A DNA stretch of 64,000 nucleotides from an uncultured Ruminococcus sp. Its GTDB lineage: Bacteria; Bacillota; Clostridia; Oscillospirales; Acutalibacteraceae. Position 1 is the first letter of the stretch. Each line of letters opens with the position of its first letter. Shown here piece by piece: positions 33,550 to 41,116 of this stretch. The position numbers and the translations under genes were made by a program. The stretch spans positions 1 to 64,000 of the forward strand of contig CACWOX010000015.1 in the NCBI GenBank assembly GCA_902762615.1, given 5' to 3'. A model generated the notes under the pieces. That model saw only the letters and a list, made by a program, of their open reading frames with translations, searched no databases and was not told the origin of the DNA.

Positions 33550-34401
33550 ATGAAAACCAGACTGATTACCGCCGCTGTCGGCATTCCGCTGACACTGGCT
33601 GCGCTTTGGGCTGCCGTCTATTTTCCCTTTGTGCTGACGGGCGTGGTTCTGCTGCTCTGCCTTGTGGGAATTCATGAGGCGTTAAAGACGGCGGGCGCTG
33701 ATAAGGTCAAAATCATCTATGCGCCGTGCTTTGCCTATGGCGTCACGGTGCTGATGGCTCCTTATATCGGCGACAGAGTGAAAATGTACGGTGTGATCAT
33801 GGCGGCTTCCATGATCTATCTTTTCGTGATGTTTGGCATTCTGCTCAGAAAGCATTCGGTTCTCCGCATTGAAGCGGTTTGCACCTCCATGATACTCACG
33901 CTGTTTGTGGCGCTGCCCTTCATGGTGGTGGAGCTTATCTATTTCACGATTTCTTCCTCACGCGCCGTGGGCATCATCTTAGTGACATACTGCCTGATGG
34001 TGTCGTGGGTAGCGGACGGCGGCGCCTATTTCATCGGCAAAGCCTTCGGCAGGCACAAGCTGGCGCCTGTGCTCAGCCCGAAAAAGACCATCGAAGGCTC
34101 GGTGGGCGGCTTTGTGATCGCAATGATGATTTCGGTCGGTGCGGCATATATATATGCTGATGTGTTAAAATACACGCCCGACGGCATCAATTATCTCAAT
34201 CTGACGGTCATTACGGCAATATGTATTCTGATGTCGATGTTCGGGGATATCTCCTTCTCTACCGTCAAGCGTCAGTACGGCATCAAGGATTTCGGCAATC
34301 TTCTCCCCGGTCACGGCGGAGTGCTTGACAGATTCGACAGCGTGCTGTTTGTCTGTCCCACATTCTATATGCTCAATTACCTGCTCCCCATACTCAAATA
34401 G
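33550..34401 (+). CDS. cdsA: phosphatidate cytidylyltransferase
   Basis: A 283-residue membrane enzyme that makes CDP-diacylglycerol. It has about seven transmembrane segments and the C-terminal signature, here GDISFSTVKRQYGIKDFGNL followed by LPGHGGVLDRFDS; SPKKTIEGSVGG precedes it. GGAGGTGTG at 33535-33543 fits ATG 33550; an upstream open extension overlaps uppS and is rejected. Confidence 0.95.
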   Translation: MKTRLITAAVGIPLTLAALWAAVYFPFVLTGVVLLLCLVGIHEALKTAGADKVKIIYAPCFAYGVTVLMAPYIGDRVKMYGVIMAASMIYLFVMFGILLRKHSVLRIEAVCTSMILTLFVALPFMVVELIYFTISSSRAVGIILVTYCLMVSWVADGGAYFIGKAFGRHKLAPVLSPKKTIEGSVGGFVIAMMISVGAAYIYADVLKYTPDGINYLNLTVITAICILMSMFGDISFSTVKRQYGIKDFGNLLPGHGGVLDRFDSVLFVCPTFYMLNYLLPILK

Positions 34402-34440
34402 GCGATCACTTTTGTGAATTATTTAATAGGATTTATGGAT

Positions 34441-35619
34441 ATGATGGATATAAAAGATTTCAAAAAAAGACGCAATATAGCCATTCTCGGCTCGACAGGC
34501 TCCATCGGAACGCAGACGCTCGACGTCGTCCGCGGCATGGGACTGCATGTGACGGCGCTCTGTGCCAACCGCTCGATTGAACTGCTGGAGAAGCAGGCGA
34601 GAGAATTCAAGCCCGAGGTCGTCGCCGTCATGGACGAAGCCGCCGCCGCCGCGCTGAAAATCAAGCTGGCGGATACCTCCGTCAAGGTGCTTCAGGGCAT
34701 GGACGGCTTCATTGAGGCGGCAACGCTGGAAAGCAACGACGTGGTGCTCAATTCGGTGGTCGGCATGGTGGGACTGGTCCCGACGCTTGCCGTAATCGAG
34801 GCGGGCAAGGACTTGGCGCTCGCCAACAAGGAGACGCTCGTCGCCGGCGGTCAGCTCGTGATGAATGCCGCGCGTGAAAAGGGCGTACCGATTCTGCCTG
34901 TGGACAGCGAACATTCGGCGATCTTCCAATGTCTGCAAGGCTCGCCGGGGGCGCACGCCTTCCGCAGAATCATTCTCACCGCGTCGGGCGGCCCCTTCTT
35001 CGGCAAAAAGCGGGAAGAGCTGCTGGACGTTACGCCCGAACAGGCGCTCAAGCACCCGAATTGGAGCATGGGCGCGAAGATCACCATTGATTCCGCCACG
35101 CTGATGAACAAGGGCTTGGAGGTCATCGAGGCGGCATGGCTCTTTGACAAGGGCGTGGACGACATCGAAGTGGTGGTGCAGCGGGAGAGCATCATTCATT
35201 CCGCTGTGGAATACTGCGACAATTCGGTGATCGCGCAGCTCGGCACACCCGATATGCGCATTCCCATTCAATACGCCATCAGCTATCCCGACCGCGTGCC
35301 TTCACCGGCAAAGCCGCTGGATCTGTTTGAAGTGGGCAAGCTGACCTTCTACCGTCCCGACACCGAAACCTTCGTGTGTCTGGCAGCCTGCAAGGAAGCA
35401 ATGCGCAGGGGAGGTCTTGCTCCGGCTGCCGCCAACGGCGCCAATGAAAAGGCGGTCGAGCTTTTCCTCAGGAAAAAAATCAGCTTCCTCGACATAGGCA
35501 AATACGTCTGGGAGGCGATGGAACGCCAGCCCAAGGTGGAGCGCTTTACCGTGGAGGACGTTCTGGCATGTGACAAAGCGGCACGCGAATATGTGATGTC
35601 CGCTTCGGGAATGATATAA
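34441..35619 (+). CDS. dxr: 1-deoxy-D-xylulose 5-phosphate reductoisomerase
   Basis: A 392-residue NADPH-dependent enzyme of the MEP isoprenoid pathway. Motifs: the nucleotide loop ILGSTGSIGTQTLDVV, LANKETLVAGG, the metal-binding PVDSEHSAIFQCLQG, LTASGGPFFGK, HPNWSMGAKITIDSATLMNKG and LEVIEAAWLF. Candidate starts are ATG 34441 and ATG 34435; AATAGGA at 34426-34432 fits 34441 best. ispG of the same pathway is 3 kb downstream. Confidence 0.95.
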   Translation: MMDIKDFKKRRNIAILGSTGSIGTQTLDVVRGMGLHVTALCANRSIELLEKQAREFKPEVVAVMDEAAAAALKIKLADTSVKVLQGMDGFIEAATLESNDVVLNSVVGMVGLVPTLAVIEAGKDLALANKETLVAGGQLVMNAAREKGVPILPVDSEHSAIFQCLQGSPGAHAFRRIILTASGGPFFGKKREELLDVTPEQALKHPNWSMGAKITIDSATLMNKGLEVIEAAWLFDKGVDDIEVVVQRESIIHSAVEYCDNSVIAQLGTPDMRIPIQYAISYPDRVPSPAKPLDLFEVGKLTFYRPDTETFVCLAACKEAMRRGGLAPAAANGANEKAVELFLRKKISFLDIGKYVWEAMERQPKVERFTVEDVLACDKAAREYVMSASGMI

Positions 35620-35630
35620 TTTAACAGGGA

Positions 35631-36698
35631 GTGATCAATATTTCAGCATTTTACATTATTCTTACAGTGATCATAGCGGTCATTCTGTTTGCCATGATCA
35701 TCGGCATACACGAATTCGGTCATTTTATCACGGCGAAGAAATTCGGCGTCAAGGTCAATGAATTTGCCCTCGGCATGGGACCCAAGATTATCTCCAAGCA
35801 GGGCAAGGAAACGCTCTATTCGCTCCGGCTTATCCCGATAGGCGGCTATTGCGCCATGGAGGGCGAGGACGAGGACAGCGACGACGAACGCGCCTTGAAC
35901 AACAAAAAATGGTGGCAGCGCGGCATTATTCTCGCCGCCGGCGCCTTCATGAATATCGTTCTGGGTATCGTGTTCATGTTCATCATTCAGGTGCAGGAGC
36001 CTTACTACGCCTCCACGCAGATTGCCTATCTGGTGAGCGATTCCACCAGCGCCAGCGCAGGCATTGAGCTTGGGGACGACATCTACTCCATCAACGGCTA
36101 CCGCACGCACTGTGCCACCGACATCAGCTTTGCGCTCTCCACTGCCAAGGACGGCGTGATCGACATTGCCGTCAAGCGCGACGGCAAGAAGCTGGAATTC
36201 AACGATCTGCACATGCCTGTGGAGACCTACGAAGGCACGGCAATCACAAGAATCGACTTTAAGGTAAAGCGTGTGGATAAGACCGTCTGGACGGTGATTT
36301 CCCACACCTTCTCCGAGACATACGCCTATGTGCGAATGATCTATACCAGCATTATCATGATGGTCACGGGACGGGTCGGCTTCAATGAGGTATCGGGACC
36401 GGTTGGAATGGCGTCGGCAATAGGACAGGTCGCGGAAGCCGGATTCAAATACAGCTTCATGGACGGACTCAACAACATCATCAATTTCATGGCGCTGATT
36501 ACGGTCAACCTCGGCATCTTTAACCTGCTGCCGCTTCCCGCGCTCGACGGCGGAAGGCTGCTCTTTGTGATCATCGAGGGCATCAGGCGCAAGCCCATTG
36601 ACCCGGAAAAAGAGGGCATTGTTCATTTTGTCGGATTTGCCCTTCTGATACTCCTTATGATCGTCATTACCATCAAGGACGTCTGGTCGCTGTTCTGA
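35631..36698 (+). CDS. rseP: site-2 intramembrane zinc metalloprotease RseP/RasP
   Basis: A membrane protease of about 355 residues that cuts anti-sigma factors and signal peptides within the membrane. Zinc motif HEFGH (GIHEFGHFITAKKFGVK) near residue 27 and the second motif NLLPLPALDGGRL near 305 are intact; a PDZ domain lies between (about 130-200), and GGYCAMEGE is typical. The only conventional start in frame is GTG 35631, which lies inside the Shine-Dalgarno-like AGGGAGTGATC (35626-35636); ATT 35640 sits at the proper distance, so a non-AUG start at ATT is plausible. A terminator follows. Confidence 0.93.
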   Translation: MINISAFYIILTVIIAVILFAMIIGIHEFGHFITAKKFGVKVNEFALGMGPKIISKQGKETLYSLRLIPIGGYCAMEGEDEDSDDERALNNKKWWQRGIILAAGAFMNIVLGIVFMFIIQVQEPYYASTQIAYLVSDSTSASAGIELGDDIYSINGYRTHCATDISFALSTAKDGVIDIAVKRDGKKLEFNDLHMPVETYEGTAITRIDFKVKRVDKTVWTVISHTFSETYAYVRMIYTSIIMMVTGRVGFNEVSGPVGMASAIGQVAEAGFKYSFMDGLNNIINFMALITVNLGIFNLLPLPALDGGRLLFVIIEGIRRKPIDPEKEGIVHFVGFALLILLMIVITIKDVWSLF

Positions 36699-36713
36699 TT
36701 TTTTCCATTCATC

Positions 36714-36755
36714 AAAAAGGCAATCCTCATTTTCGGGTGACGGATTGCCTTTTTA
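36714..36755 (+). terminator. intrinsic terminator after rseP
   Basis: AAAAAGGCAATCC and GGATTGCCTTTTT form a perfect 13-bp stem with a 15-nt loop and a built-in T-run; it can also act on the opposite strand. Confidence 0.9.
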
Positions 36756-36756
36756 A

Positions 36757-36840
36757 GTGTGGAGTGTGGCACGTCAGCGGAGCTGACAGGTGGAGTTGTG
36801 GAGTTTGGAGTGTGAAGTGTGAAGTGTGAAGTGTGAAGTT
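36757..36840 (+). repeat. dispersed hairpin + heptad repeat, copy A
   Basis: AGTGTGGAGTGTGG leads into the shared 28-bp core at 36770-36797 (hairpin arms GTCAGC and GCTGAC around GGA, then AGGTGGAGTT), followed by four perfect AGTGTGA heptads at 36809-36836. The core recurs at 39906-39933 and 53026-53053, differing by one base. Confidence 0.8.
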
Positions 36841-36941
36841 GTTCAACCTTTATGTGCAATTGATTCACCCTACTACAAGTTTGATGTGTTTTATACTGCC
36901 TGTTCATTGACATGCATACCTAATTGAAAGGAAAACTGAAA

Positions 36942-37742
36942 ATGCTGATTACAAATAAAAAAATAGACGGCGGGAGAGCGTTCGACTGGGGGAGGACCTC
37001 CGAGGATTACGCTAAATTCCGCGATATTTATCCGGAGATTTTTTACAGGAAGATCGTCGGACGCGGTCTTTGCGTCAGCGGTCAGAGAGTGCTGGATATC
37101 GGCACCGGCACGGGCGTGCTGCCCCGCAACATGTACCGCTTCGGGGCGGATTGGACGGGAACCGATATTTCTCCCGAACAGATCGCGCAGGCGGTTCGCC
37201 TCTCACAGGAAGCCGGAATGGAGATTGTTTACAGGGCTGTTCCGACCGAAGAACTGGACTTTCCCGACGAATCCTTCGACGTGATCACCGCCTGCCAGTG
37301 CTTCTGGTATTTCGACCACGCAAAGATACTGCCTATGCTCCACAAATTCCTCCGACCCGACGGCAGGCTGGTGATTCTCTATATGGCGTGGCTGCCGTTT
37401 GAGGACGAAATTGCCGGAGCCAGCGAGGCGCTTGTGCTCCGGTACAGTCCGGATTGGTCGGGCGCAGGGGAGAGGGTGCATCCCATCGACATTCCGGAGG
37501 TCGCATATGATTTTTTTGCCTTGGAGCATCACGAGGAATATCGGCTTGACGTTCCCTTTACCCGCGAGAGCTGGCACGGACGAATGAAGGCTTGCCGCGG
37601 CGTGGGGGCGTCGCTGTCGGATGAGCAGCTTGCCGATTGGGAGCGGGAGCATTGGAAAATGCTCGGTGAAAAATTAAAGGGCAGGAATGAAATCTTTGAG
37701 GTGAAGCATTACGCCGCCCTTGCCGTGCTGAAAAAGAAATAG
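36942..37742 (+). CDS. class I SAM-dependent methyltransferase
   Basis: A 266-residue cytoplasmic methyltransferase (Methyltransf_11/25 type). Motif I VLDIGTGTGVLPRNM, then GTDISPEQIAQAV, ELDFPDESFDVITACQCFWYF and the FLRPDGRLVILYM strand follow in the usual order. AAAGG at 36927-36931 precedes ATG 36942. Substrate unknown. Its stop touches the stop of the convergent radical SAM gene, with no terminator between them. Confidence 0.88.
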   Translation: MLITNKKIDGGRAFDWGRTSEDYAKFRDIYPEIFYRKIVGRGLCVSGQRVLDIGTGTGVLPRNMYRFGADWTGTDISPEQIAQAVRLSQEAGMEIVYRAVPTEELDFPDESFDVITACQCFWYFDHAKILPMLHKFLRPDGRLVILYMAWLPFEDEIAGASEALVLRYSPDWSGAGERVHPIDIPEVAYDFFALEHHEEYRLDVPFTRESWHGRMKACRGVGASLSDEQLADWEREHWKMLGEKLKGRNEIFEVKHYAALAVLKKK

Positions 37743-38609
37743 TCAGAACAGGCTGGTCTGTTCAAAGCAGCTGTCCGGAAATTCATTCAGATAGCCGAAC
37801 ACGTCTTGGGGCTTGTACAGAATGCCGTTTGCCTCGCAGGTGGAGCGGAATATTTTATACAGCCGCGCGGAGTTGGGTGAAGCGATCTCATAGGCATTGC
37901 CGTATGTGGCGATATAGCGCTCTTTCAGCCCGGGAAAATGCCTGTCGAGCGCGTCGTAAAAATATTCTCTGTCGCCTTCGCGCAGGGTCAGTCCCATGCC
38001 GAAATTCATGATTCCCTTCACGCCGGCTTCCACGCAGTCCTCCAGAATGCCGGCAAGGTTGCGCTCGTCGTCGTTGATGAAGGGGAGTATGGGACAGAGC
38101 CACACCACAGTGGGGATATTCTCGTCGCGCATGGTTTTCAGCACGTTGAAGCGTTCGGCAGTGGTGGAGACATTCGGCTCCACAATGCGGCAGAGGTTCT
38201 CGTCGTAGGTGGTGAGCGTCATCTGCACCACGCACTTTGCTTTTTCGTTAATGCCTCTGAGCAGATCGAGGTCGCGCAGGATACGCGACGATTTGGTGAG
38301 TACGGTCGCCCCGAAGCCGTAGCGCTCGATGATGGCAAGACATTGCCTGGTAAGCCTCAGTTTTTCCTCGATGTGCAGATAGGGGTCGCACATCGCGCCG
38401 GTGCCGATCATGCACCGGCTTTTCTTTTTGCGCAGCGCCCTTTCGAGCAGTTCGGGCGCGTTGATTTTGACCTCGATATCCTCAAATTCGTGCGTCATGC
38501 CGTAGCATTTGCTGCGTGAATCGCAGTAGATACAGCCGTGGGAACAGCCGCGGTAGATATTCATTCCGTTTTTGGGCGACAATATGCTTTTTGCCTGCAC
38601 CTCATGCAT
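37743..38609 (-). CDS. radical SAM protein of the SPL-like (Rv2578c-type) family
   Basis: A 288-residue [4Fe-4S] enzyme. The radical SAM cysteines are in RGCSHGCIYCDSR (C-x3-C-x2-C) near residue 22, preceded by SPKNGMNIYRG. Further conserved stretches are TGAMCDPYLHIEEKLRLTR and FGATVLTKSSRILRDLDLL. This family resembles spore photoproduct lyase in sequence but is widespread in non-sporulating bacteria and its reaction is mostly unknown. It is divergent from ispG, with about 200 bp between them. Confidence 0.87.
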   Translation of the reverse strand: MHEVQAKSILSPKNGMNIYRGCSHGCIYCDSRSKCYGMTHEFEDIEVKINAPELLERALRKKKSRCMIGTGAMCDPYLHIEEKLRLTRQCLAIIERYGFGATVLTKSSRILRDLDLLRGINEKAKCVVQMTLTTYDENLCRIVEPNVSTTAERFNVLKTMRDENIPTVVWLCPILPFINDDERNLAGILEDCVEAGVKGIMNFGMGLTLREGDREYFYDALDRHFPGLKERYIATYGNAYEIASPNSARLYKIFRSTCEANGILYKPQDVFGYLNEFPDSCFEQTSLF

Positions 38610-38703
38610 GATCTGTCCACTCCTGCCGATTGTTTTAACCCAATTATATCACGGATGGCGCGGGAAGTACATGTATATTTTTTCTCAGACGCAATTTATT
38701 TCC

Positions 38704-38732
38704 TTGTATTGTGAGCAATTATATGTTATAAT
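38704..38732 (+). promoter_or_regulatory. sigma-A promoter of ispG
   Basis: TTGTAT (38704-38709), 17 bp, TATAAT (38727-38732), with the TSS near 38739. AAAGGAAGG before ATG 38816 is the ribosome-binding site. Confidence 0.7.
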
Positions 38733-38815
38733 ATTCTTAAAAATATAAACTAAGCGGGCAGCACGGTTTTTGGACGGCGTTAACAACTGATTCTCTGAAA
38801 GGAAGGATTTTTATT

Positions 38816-39865
38816 ATGGAAAGAAGAAAAAGCAGAAAGGTCAAGGTCGGCAATATTTACATAGGCGGTGACGCGCCGATTACCATTCAGTCCATGCTCA
38901 ACAAGCCTTCCACCGACATCGAAGGCAGTGTGGCGCAGGCGAAGGCGCTGGAAGCCGCCGGATGCGAGATTATCCGTGCAGCCGTGCCGGATATGCCTGC
39001 CGTGAAGCTCATCGCGGCTTTGAAGGAGGCTGTCTCGGTGCCGATCGTGGCGGATATCCATTTTGACTACAGGCTCGCCATAGAATCCGCTGCCGCAGGT
39101 GTGGACAAAATCCGCATCAATCCCGGCAATATCGGCGACGAGAGCCGCGTCAAGGCGGTCGTGGACGTCTGCCGCCAGAAGAATATTCCCATTCGCGTGG
39201 GCGTGAATTCCGGCTCGGTGGAGAAGTCGATACTCGCAAAATACGGTTCTCCGACTGCCGAAGCGCTGGTGGAAAGCGCGCTCTATCACGTCTCGCTGCT
39301 CGAAAAATTCGATTTTTACGACACCGTCATTTCCATGAAATCCTCCACCGTGCAGACGATGGTGGAATCCTACCGCATTGCAGCCGAGCGCTGCGACTAT
39401 CCGCTGCATCTGGGCGTGACCGAAGCCGGCACCGAACGCATGGGTCTGATCAAATCCTCTGCCGGACTGGGTTCGCTGCTCATGGACGGCATTGGCGACA
39501 CGGTGCGCGTCTCGCTGACCGCCGACCCTGTGCGGGAGGTCTATGCCGCCAAGGATATTCTGCGCGGTCTGGACATTCGCAAGGGCGGCATTCAGTTTGT
39601 CTCCTGCCCAACCTGCGGACGCACGCGCATTGACCTCATCAAGCTTGCCGAGGACGTGCAGGAGGCGCTCAAGGACGTCAACAAGGACATCAAGGTCGCC
39701 GTGATGGGCTGCGTGGTCAACGGTCCGGGTGAGGCGCGTGAAGCCGACATCGGCGTTGCCGGCGGCGTGGGCTGCGGTCTTATCTTCAAAAAGGGCGAAG
39801 TTCTCCGCAAGGTTCCCGAGCAAGACCTTCTTACCGAACTGCTCAAAGAAATAGATAAACTTTAA
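38816..39865 (+). CDS. ispG: (E)-4-hydroxy-3-methylbut-2-enyl-diphosphate synthase
   Basis: A 349-residue [4Fe-4S] enzyme of the MEP pathway. Motifs: ITIQSMLNKPSTD, VPIVADIHFDYRLA, DKIRINPGNIG, GVTEAGT, and the cluster ligands CPTCGRT and MGCVVNGPGEAREADIG. Length is that of the short bacterial form. It works with dxr at 34.4 kb to make isoprenoid precursors for uppS. Confidence 0.97.
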   Translation: MERRKSRKVKVGNIYIGGDAPITIQSMLNKPSTDIEGSVAQAKALEAAGCEIIRAAVPDMPAVKLIAALKEAVSVPIVADIHFDYRLAIESAAAGVDKIRINPGNIGDESRVKAVVDVCRQKNIPIRVGVNSGSVEKSILAKYGSPTAEALVESALYHVSLLEKFDFYDTVISMKSSTVQTMVESYRIAAERCDYPLHLGVTEAGTERMGLIKSSAGLGSLLMDGIGDTVRVSLTADPVREVYAAKDILRGLDIRKGGIQFVSCPTCGRTRIDLIKLAEDVQEALKDVNKDIKVAVMGCVVNGPGEAREADIGVAGGVGCGLIFKKGEVLRKVPEQDLLTELLKEIDKL

Positions 39866-39867
39866 AT

Positions 39868-40126
39868 AAGTGTGGAGCTTTAATTAGTGTGGAGTTTGGA
39901 GTGTGGCACGTCAGCAGAGCTGACAGGTGGAGTTATGGAAGGCGCATTCGCGCCTTGGAATATATAACGCTGCGCTTCTTAGATATAACTGCCGGTTTTA
40001 ATACCAAGCTAATTTATTGGACATACATGACAATGCCGTATAAAGCGGTACACTTTCTACCAAAAAGCGAAGCGTTTCTTTATTCCAGCGCCGCAGGTGC
40101 TCCTTCACTCCACACTTCACACTCGG
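39868..40126 (+). repeat. dispersed repeat copy B, a possible small non-autonomous element
   Basis: The left side carries AGTGTGGAG twice and the 28-bp hairpin core (39906-39933). AAGGCGC-ATTC-GCGCCTT is a further perfect hairpin near 39938. The right side ends with CTCCACACTTCACACT (about 40107-40122), so AGTGTGGAG-type sequence appears in inverted orientation at both ends of about 255 bp. No ORF inside looks real. It could be a MITE-like unit or two facing repeat copies. Confidence 0.5.
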
Positions 40127-40143
40127 AAAAGGGGATTTGCCCG

Positions 40144-40347
40144 ATGGCTGACGGGGCATATATCAGGAAGTACAAAATCCGCAAGGGTCTGCTCAAGGGC
40201 GTCGGTCTGAAGGGCAGACACAGACGGCTGCTCAGGAGGGAATTCAAAAAGACGCTGCGCTCCTATGTCGGTCGTCCCGTGACGCTGGCGGTCGGAACGG
40301 CTGCGGCGCTTGTAAGCAAAAAAATCAAGTCTCTGCCCGGAAGGTGA
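40144..40347 (+). CDS. small basic protein of unknown function
   Basis: A 67-residue, strongly basic protein (YIRKYKIRKGLLKG, GRHRRLLRREFKKTLRSY) with a short Ala/Val-rich segment near the end. I do not recognise it. ATG 40144 follows GGGG at 40131-40134; the longer open frame upstream runs through the repeat copy B and is rejected. A second small basic ORF follows by 9 bp, and a membrane protein gene after that, forming a small accessory cluster before polC. Confidence 0.5.
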   Translation: MADGAYIRKYKIRKGLLKGVGLKGRHRRLLRREFKKTLRSYVGRPVTLAVGTAAALVSKKIKSLPGR

Positions 40348-40356
40348 ACGAACAAT

Positions 40357-40518
40357 ATGAAAATATTGCAATTAATGACGGTACAGGCGATTTCTGAAAT
40401 GAAAAACATCAGGCTCTCCAGAAAAAGCAGGCGCAAGATCAGAAAGGCTGCCAATACGTCGCTTGACGCGGCGGTCAGTGTGGCGGCAGACGTGCTCAAG
40501 GGCATGAGAAAAAAATAA
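40357..40518 (+). CDS. small basic protein of unknown function
   Basis: A 53-codon ORF, MKILQLMTVQAISEMKN then IRLSRKSRRKIRKAAN, rich in Arg and Lys with an amphipathic C-terminal helix (SLDAAVSVAADVLKGM). Its makeup resembles the preceding small ORF (basic centre, Ala/Val-rich end), so the two may be diverged duplicates. The ribosome-binding site AAGG overlaps the end of the previous gene. Coding status is plausible from context, not certain. Confidence 0.4.
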   Translation: MKILQLMTVQAISEMKNIRLSRKSRRKIRKAANTSLDAAVSVAADVLKGMRKK

Positions 40519-40542
40519 TGGCACAGGGAGGATTATATTAAA

Positions 40543-41082
40543 ATGGCGAAAAAGAAACTGTCAACGCAGCAGAAAATAAAGAAGTATAAAAGAAAACAGC
40601 GCATAAGCACCTCCATCAAAATCATCATTGCGGTGGTTGTGATCGCGCTTTTGATTCCGGCGACCTATTTCGGATATTATTATATGGTGTTTACGGTTTT
40701 CCCGAGCAGTGACTATAATCCCGACAAAATCACCGGAGTGGGATATTGCAAGCCGCTGCATATGATTCCCTACGGCAAGACCGAAAGCAGTTATGTTCTC
40801 GCCTATTATTACGGCGGCTGCTGGAATGTGGTCGATGATTCCCAGAAGATCAAGGACAACCGCGAAAACTTCATTATTTACAAGGAAGACGACGAATGGC
40901 ATGAGGGAACGCATTTGCAGCTTATGCTCATTAAGGACACCTATATGTTCAATAACATTCCTCTGTGTGAAAAAATGCTGATAGACAACAGGTGTTTCAA
41001 GGACTGCACCAAAAAAATGACCATGGAAGAATTTGAGCAGTATGTCTCGGAGCATGGCTTCACATCGGTCTATATCCAATGA
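40543..41082 (+). CDS. hypothetical single-pass membrane protein
   Basis: A 179-residue protein with a very basic N-terminus (KKKLSTQQKIKKYKRKQR), one transmembrane segment (about 26-50, IIIAVVVIALLIPATYFGYYY) and an external domain with five Cys and many aromatic residues (GYCKPLHMIPYGKTESSYV). I do not recognise a family. CAGGGAGG at 40523-40530 precedes ATG 40543. It lies 34 bp before polC and is probably cotranscribed with it. Confidence 0.65.
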   Translation: MAKKKLSTQQKIKKYKRKQRISTSIKIIIAVVVIALLIPATYFGYYYMVFTVFPSSDYNPDKITGVGYCKPLHMIPYGKTESSYVLAYYYGGCWNVVDDSQKIKDNRENFIIYKEDDEWHEGTHLQLMLIKDTYMFNNIPLCEKMLIDNRCFKDCTKKMTMEEFEQYVSEHGFTSVYIQ

Positions 41083-41116
41083 TTGGCTTTATGGAGAGAA
41101 GGAGAACCTTTAAGGA

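Noticed and set aside
37743-38609. Spore photoproduct lyase (splB)
   Set aside because: The radical SAM motif and length fit the wider SPL-like/Rv2578c group; no specific evidence for the spore DNA repair enzyme.
38706-38722. Lac-operator-like sequence TTGTGAGCAATTATA upstream of ispG
   Set aside because: Not symmetric enough, and no LacI-type gene or related target nearby; likely chance within an AT-rich promoter.
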